From: Chitinophaga oryzae
Lineage (GTDB): Bacteria; Bacteroidota; Bacteroidia; Chitinophagales; Chitinophagaceae
Reading direction: 5' to 3'
Assembly (NCBI RefSeq): GCF_012516375.2
Contig: NZ_CP051204.2
Location: forward strand, 1,550,001 to 1,614,000
DNA: 64,000 nt
Below are positions 60,365 through 64,000 of this stretch, piece after piece; position 1 is the first letter of the stretch, and each line of letters opens with the position of its first letter. The notes beneath the pieces are model-generated. The model ran no database searches. It had not been told where the DNA came from and saw only the letters and a program-made list of their open reading frames with translations. The translations under genes and the position numbers were made by a program.

Positions 60365-61123
60365 TCACCATATCAGGTCTGCCAGGCTTTCGGCGCCGCT
60401 CAGGTTCAGCGTGGTGATGTTGCAATACAGGCAGGAGAAAGATTCCAGCTTCCTGAGCCCGCGGATGTTTACGGCAGAAAGCGGGTTGTTATCCGCGGAG
60501 AAAGCAACCAGCTGCGGAAATTCCGTGAGATTTAAGCTTCCCGCTATCCTGTTTTTCCTGAGAAGCAGCGATTCCAGTTTCGGACAACCGCTGATCTTAA
60601 AATCGGTAATATTGTTGTCTGAGAGATTGAGTTCTTTTAGTTCCGGATAGTTATTGATCTCTATTTTGGTAAGCTGGTTGTAATTGAGGCTTAACATGGT
60701 CAGTTTTCTGAACTCGGAAATATCGATACCGGTAAGCCTGTTTCCCGTGAGGGACAAATGTTCAAGATTCGAACAGCCTTTAATGTTCAGGCTTTCGATA
60801 TCGCTACCCACAAGATACAGGCGTTTAAGGCTCAGCATCCCCTGCAGGTCCACCTGCCTGATCCTGTTTTTATAGGTGCCGAATTCCTCCAGGTGGCTGA
60901 AGCTTTTCAAGCCTTCCATAGAAGAAAAGGCGGTTTCCTCCAGGTACAATTTGGTAACCTTCTGCGCTTCCGTTACCTGTATCTCCCCGTCGTTGTTGGT
61001 GTCTATTTTCTTTCTGAGAAGCGCTTCCTTGAAATTGGGATCGGGGAAATGTATGACCTGGGCTTCCGCGCAGGAAAGGCCGAGCAATAGCAAGACGCAG
61101 CCCAACAAGAATTTATATAACAT
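60365..61123 (-). CDS. Secreted leucine-rich repeat protein
   Basis: A 252-residue protein with signal peptide (about 1-21, 'LSCAEAQ'). Residues 40-53 ('DTNNDGEIQVTEA') form an EF-hand/dockerin-like calcium loop. From about 57 to the end run some nine LRRs of about 21-22 residues ('LKRLYLVGSDIESLNIKGCSNLEHLSLTGNRLTGIDIS'-type, irregular). Probably binds a protein or carbohydrate outside the cell. It lies 9 bp after the preceding exported protein gene, so both are one operon. Confidence 0.87.
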   Translation of the reverse strand: MLYKFLLGCVLLLLGLSCAEAQVIHFPDPNFKEALLRKKIDTNNDGEIQVTEAQKVTKLYLEETAFSSMEGLKSFSHLEEFGTYKNRIRQVDLQGMLSLKRLYLVGSDIESLNIKGCSNLEHLSLTGNRLTGIDISEFRKLTMLSLNYNQLTKIEINNYPELKELNLSDNNITDFKISGCPKLESLLLRKNRIAGSLNLTEFPQLVAFSADNNPLSAVNIRGLRKLESFSCLYCNITTLNLSGAESLADLIW

Positions 61124-61132
61124 GGGGATAGT

Positions 61133-61732
61133 TTAAAGCTTAACGTTTACAGTCTGACCTTCTGAAGTAATTTCCACAAAGTCTTTTACAAGGTCATTGG
61201 TTTCGTAGAACAACTTAAAATCTTCGTAGATAGGCCGGGAGTAGGAGGTAACGGCTTGCCCGTAGACGTTATAGCCAACGGAGGTGGCGGTGCCCACCTG
61301 GTTCCACATCTCTTTCATTTTTCCCTGGCGTACCATGGTCTGCAGGTAGTATTTCCCGGGTTTTAAGTTCCGGAATTCAAACGTGCCGTCCTTATCAGAG
61401 GCTTTGGTAACTATGCGATAGGAGTAGGCTTGCGGAGACATCATGGCTATAGATTTCCCTTTTTTGTTCTTTTTTTGCAGCTCATACCATTCGTTAAAAT
61501 AAGGCGTACAGGGGAAAAGCGTTACCACAATACCCAGGTAGGTGTTGTCGGGGTTTCGTTGTTTCTTTTTGACAACACCACGCAACGTGGCGGTACCATT
61601 ATTCAGCATCTCATCTGCCTGCTGGCTGTTAAAGGTAGCAGCAGGGAAAACGGGTACAGGTTCCTGTGCGCGGAGAAGAACGCCGGAGCAGAGCAGGCAG
61701 CAGGCCGACAGTACAAAAAATTTGTTTCTCAT
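61133..61732 (-). CDS. Exported hypothetical protein with carboxypeptidase-regulatory-like pattern
   Basis: A 199-residue protein with signal peptide ('CCLLCSGVLLRAQ'). The middle ('ATLRGVVKKKQRNP', 'DKDGTFEFRNLKPGKYYLQTMV') resembles a CarboxypepD_reg/CNA-B-like beta-sandwich. The function is unknown; such domains are often surface or periplasmic adhesion modules. First gene of an operon with the LRR gene. Confidence 0.68.
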   Translation of the reverse strand: MRNKFFVLSACCLLCSGVLLRAQEPVPVFPAATFNSQQADEMLNNGTATLRGVVKKKQRNPDNTYLGIVVTLFPCTPYFNEWYELQKKNKKGKSIAMMSPQAYSYRIVTKASDKDGTFEFRNLKPGKYYLQTMVRQGKMKEMWNQVGTATSVGYNVYGQAVTSYSRPIYEDFKLFYETNDLVKDFVEITSEGQTVNVKL

Positions 61733-61819
61733 GACATCGGATTTCCGGTTAAAAATAGATATTATTTGGCGAGATACAGCTGGCTGAAAACAGCTATTTT
61801 AGGTAGGACCCGGATTCAA

Positions 61820-62458
61820 TCACTTTTTGTTTCTCTTTGGATTTGCATAACGGTAAACGAAGTACCAGGTAATAAGTATCTGGAACAATATAACCGATGG
61901 CAAAAGAAACGGATAATGTACAAAAGGAGTCAGCATATCCCCGTGTGCTAACATGATCGGCAGATCAACTATATTGAATATAATGATCACCCAAAGTAAT
62001 GCCTTGTTTCCCTTAAAATACCACCAGCAGCCTATACCGTAGGCAAACTCAATAACGAAATTCAGCATAGGGTAGTCAATAATACCAAATCCCCAGACAG
62101 GAGTAGGGAAGAACGGCGACAACCGGATGTCCTTTTCATGGAAGATCAGATCAATGACCACATGGGACAAAACGCCGATAGCAAAAGCGACCGCGAGTTT
62201 TCTGTTATGATAGCCCAGGTTGATCACACAAAAGGAAAGCGCGGCAGCAGCAACACCGGAAAAAATGGAATGTGAATAAGGCAGATAGTCGAGATGAATG
62301 CTGCCGTTGGAAACAGAGAAATGCTCCCAGCCCAGGTAGTTGAAAAGCACCCATAATATTTCTACAAACTGCACGGATATCAGCAGGGGAAGCAGTGGCA
62401 GCTTTGATTCCTTTTTTCTTAATAATAAGGCTGTTGCGGCGTGATTAATGGCATACAT
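61820..62458 (-). CDS. YdjM-like metal-dependent hydrolase-type membrane protein
   Basis: A 212-residue protein with about five to six TM helices. N-terminal 'MYAINHAATALLL', then 'LPYSHSIFSGVAAAAL' and 'LSHVVIDLIFHEKD' with His and Asp in the positions of the YdjM/DUF457 family of putative membrane-bound metal-dependent hydrolases. Activity not known. It follows the AraC gene by 39 bp on the same strand, so it is probably controlled together with or by that regulator. Confidence 0.75.
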   Translation of the reverse strand: MYAINHAATALLLRKKESKLPLLPLLISVQFVEILWVLFNYLGWEHFSVSNGSIHLDYLPYSHSIFSGVAAAALSFCVINLGYHNRKLAVAFAIGVLSHVVIDLIFHEKDIRLSPFFPTPVWGFGIIDYPMLNFVIEFAYGIGCWWYFKGNKALLWVIIIFNIVDLPIMLAHGDMLTPFVHYPFLLPSVILFQILITWYFVYRYANPKRNKK

Positions 62459-62497
62459 AAAATAAAGTTTGGATTATTTTATGCAAAGATCCCGCTG

Positions 62498-63265
62498 TTA
62501 CTTTACGAAGGCTTGAATGAATTGGCTATTCTTCAATAAATAAGAAGGTGCTATCCCGAACATCCGTTTGAACGTCCGGTTAAAGTGCGGGGCGTCGGAG
62601 AAGCCCGCTTCGAGAGCGGCATCTGTGAGGTCCCTGGCATCAATGATATATTGCAGTGCTTTCAGAAGCCTGGCCCATAGGATATATTTCCTTACAGGAA
62701 TACCGACCTGTGTGGTGAACAGGTGGATAAGCCGGCTGGGAGAAAGATAGGCGATAGCGGCTAAATCCTTGATCTTGAATGGTGCTTCTCCCGGCTGTTT
62801 AAGCATTTCCAGGACCCTGGCGATCCGGTCGTCCATATCTTTATGTCCTCCCGTATGCGAAAGTTCCCGGAGAAACCGGAGCATATTGTTAAAAATGCTG
62901 TCGGCGGCTGTAATGTCGGATAGCAGTGGTTTTATCTTTTCCAGCAATTCTTCCACGATGGCATCAGGCAAGGCTGCTATTTTTTTGCCGGACAGGCAGA
63001 TCTTTTTAAGACCGGCTCCTATGGTACATTCCGGATCGATGTTGATCAGCAAAAAGGTATTGTTGTAAGTCCTGCATTCGTGTGGTTCGTCGGAGCCGAT
63101 GATAACAGCCCTGTGTTTGATCATTGAGCCCGGTGAGACGATTTCTATTTCGTCTTCAAAACTGATGGCAATCTGAAGCGCATGGTGTTCATGAACAACG
63201 GTATCGACAGCACGGCCTATGTAAATAAAGTATCCGGTGGAAAAAAATAACAGGGGCTGGTTCAT
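62498..63265 (-). CDS. AraC-family transcriptional regulator
   Basis: About 255 residues from MNQPLLFFSTG; nine in-frame residues lie upstream. N-terminal cupin-like part ('VVHEHHALQIAISFEDEIEI'), C-terminal AraC DNA-binding domain with two helix-turn-helix units ('FKIKDLAAIAYLSPSRLIHLFTTQVGIPVRKYI', 'DAALEAGFSDAPHFNRTFKRMFGIAPS'). Ligand unknown. The adjacent downstream membrane gene is the likely target. Confidence 0.9.
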   Translation of the reverse strand: MNQPLLFFSTGYFIYIGRAVDTVVHEHHALQIAISFEDEIEIVSPGSMIKHRAVIIGSDEPHECRTYNNTFLLINIDPECTIGAGLKKICLSGKKIAALPDAIVEELLEKIKPLLSDITAADSIFNNMLRFLRELSHTGGHKDMDDRIARVLEMLKQPGEAPFKIKDLAAIAYLSPSRLIHLFTTQVGIPVRKYILWARLLKALQYIIDARDLTDAALEAGFSDAPHFNRTFKRMFGIAPSYLLKNSQFIQAFVK

Positions 63266-63381
63266 GTGGTGAAAGTTAAGCTGAATGGACAACTTGCGAT
63301 AAAAGTACAGGAATCAGGCAAACAGCGGTAACATCTCTACCCAGGCCGTACCGGGGTACGCCCGGGAATTGGCTAAAAAAG

Positions 63382-63408
63382 AAAAGCCTGCTCATAGAGC
63401 AGGCTTTT
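63382..63408 (-). terminator. Terminator of the second tRNA-Asp gene
   Basis: A 12-bp stem AAAAGCCTGCTC / GAGCAGGCTTTT (63382-63393 and 63397-63408) with an ATA loop and T tracts on both strands; 11 bp after the tRNA 3' end. Confidence 0.88.
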
Positions 63409-63419
63409 TTGCATTTCTG

Positions 63420-63493
63420 CGGACTGGACGGGACTCGAACCCGCGACCTCCGCCGTGACAGGGCGGCATTCTAACCGACTGAACTACCAATCC
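63420..63493 (-). tRNA. tRNA-Asp (GTC), copy 2
   Basis: 74 nt, identical in every base to copy 1 at 41007-41080, same strand. Anticodon GTC in loop CTGTCAC; CCA not encoded. It has its own promoter and terminator, so it is functional by structure. Confidence 0.97.
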
Positions 63494-63569
63494 TTTCCAA
63501 AGAAAAAACTGCTGTTGACCAGCTATCTTTTTGTGTCCCAAGACGTTGTGTTGTTCCGTTTTGGGATTG

Positions 63570-63602
63570 CAAAGATAGCAACAAAGTTCCCAATTAAGCA
63601 AA
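63570..63602 (-). promoter_or_regulatory. Promoter of tRNA-Asp copy 2
   Basis: Minus strand: TTTG (63599-63602), 21 nt, TATCTTTG (63570-63577). It shares the TTTGCAAnCCCAAA core downstream of -7 with copy 1. Confidence 0.8.
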
Positions 63603-63665
63603 TCTTTTTTAAAAAAAATTTTCAGCACTATCTTTACACCCGATCTTTAACCAATTAAACTAATT

Positions 63666-64000
63666 ATGCAATTCCTGGATTTCGAAAAACCTATCGCGGA
63701 TTTATATGAGCAGCTGGCGAAGCTGAAGGAGAATGGTGAAAAATCCGGGGTAGATGTTTCTGCTACTGTAAAGGAATACGAGCAGAAAATTGAAGACACC
63801 CGTCTCAACATCTACACCCATCTCACCGCCTGGCAGCGTGTGCAGCTCAGCCGCCATCCGGATAGGCCCTATACTTTGGCGTATATCGAAAAAATGTGCA
63901 CCAATTTTATGGAACTGCACGGCGACCGGAATGTGAGAGACGACAAAGCCATGGTCGGTGGCTTTGCTGACCTGGATGGAGAAACCGTGATGTTTATCGG
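63666..64000 (+). CDS. accA: Acetyl-CoA carboxylase carboxyltransferase subunit alpha, N-terminal part
   Basis: Open to the end of the window (about 111 residues seen). The N-terminus 'MQFLDFEKPIADLYEQLAKL' and later 'LTAWQRVQLSRHPDRPYTLAYIEKM', 'FMELHGDRNVRDDKAMVGGFADL' are characteristic AccA sequences. It transfers the carboxyl group from biotin to acetyl-CoA in the first step of fatty acid synthesis. The gene starts 172 bp from the tRNA on the other strand; a near-consensus TATCTTTA lies upstream. Confidence 0.95.
   Translation, partial: MQFLDFEKPIADLYEQLAKLKENGEKSGVDVSATVKEYEQKIEDTRLNIYTHLTAWQRVQLSRHPDRPYTLAYIEKMCTNFMELHGDRNVRDDKAMVGGFADLDGETVMFI

Noticed and set aside
1..64000. CRISPR array, transposase/IS element, integrase, rRNA or replication origin
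   Set aside because: Looked for and not seen; no spaced identical repeats of CRISPR type and no transposase or integrase motifs in any frame.

Overview
The window is chromosomal DNA of a Bacteroidota bacterium, most likely Chitinophagaceae (Chitinophaga-like). Support comes from a SusC/SusD pair, two ECF sigma/FecR/TonB-receptor cassettes, an RteC protein, TPR-type sensor kinases, and promoters of the Bacteroidota type (TTTG, about 21 nt, TAnnTTTG), seen most clearly in front of two tRNA-Asp genes. The genus is inferred; no 16S or other marker is present.

1-13.4 kb: the end of a TonB-dependent receptor with a secreted PI-PLC-like phosphodiesterase, an AlkD-like repair protein, HxlR and ROK regulators, a DUF1266 protein, a USP-bestrophin operon, the histidine kinase/OmpR-type regulator pair just upstream of it, a patatin, an AHSA1-like protein, a small cytochrome c and a flavin monooxygenase. 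Six 11-bp direct repeats lie exactly where an activator of the USP-bestrophin operon would bind. 13.6-25.7 kb: sigma, FecR, SusC, SusD closed by a 20-bp terminator, then a DUF1772 protein, a TIGR03118 lipoprotein, an orphan TPR sensor kinase and a GH114-like lipoprotein.

25.8-41 kb is accessory. It begins with a visibly AT-rich block (DUF1016 PD-(D/E)XK nuclease, DnaC/IstB-like ATPase, RteC) without an integrase. Small Cys-rich proteins, a DUF4236 protein, a TPR kinase/NarL-like regulator pair, an HNH nuclease, a coiled-coil protein and a DUF4407-like membrane protein follow. Two promoters here share a TACGG-TTTY-CCGTA palindrome at identical distance from the -7 element, one of them directly behind the regulator gene, which suggests a local regulon. 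The block ends with a translationally coupled pair, a small RuvC/DUF3010-like protein and a Ser/Thr protein kinase, next to the 3' end of a tRNA-Asp gene. This pair and the palindrome regulon are the best candidates for undescribed systems.

41-64 kb: endonuclease V, a UBP zinc finger, a cytochrome c fusion, a 1370-residue Rhs protein with a probable ADP-ribosyltransferase toxin tip and a candidate immunity gene, an overlapping operon of unknown proteins, a CsgG-like protein, a serine hydrolase, a second sigma/FecR/TonB-receptor cassette with two paralogous lipoproteins in place of SusD, a two-micropeptide operon behind an inverted repeat, an LRR protein, a YdjM-like membrane protein, an AraC regulator, a second identical tRNA-Asp and the start of accA.
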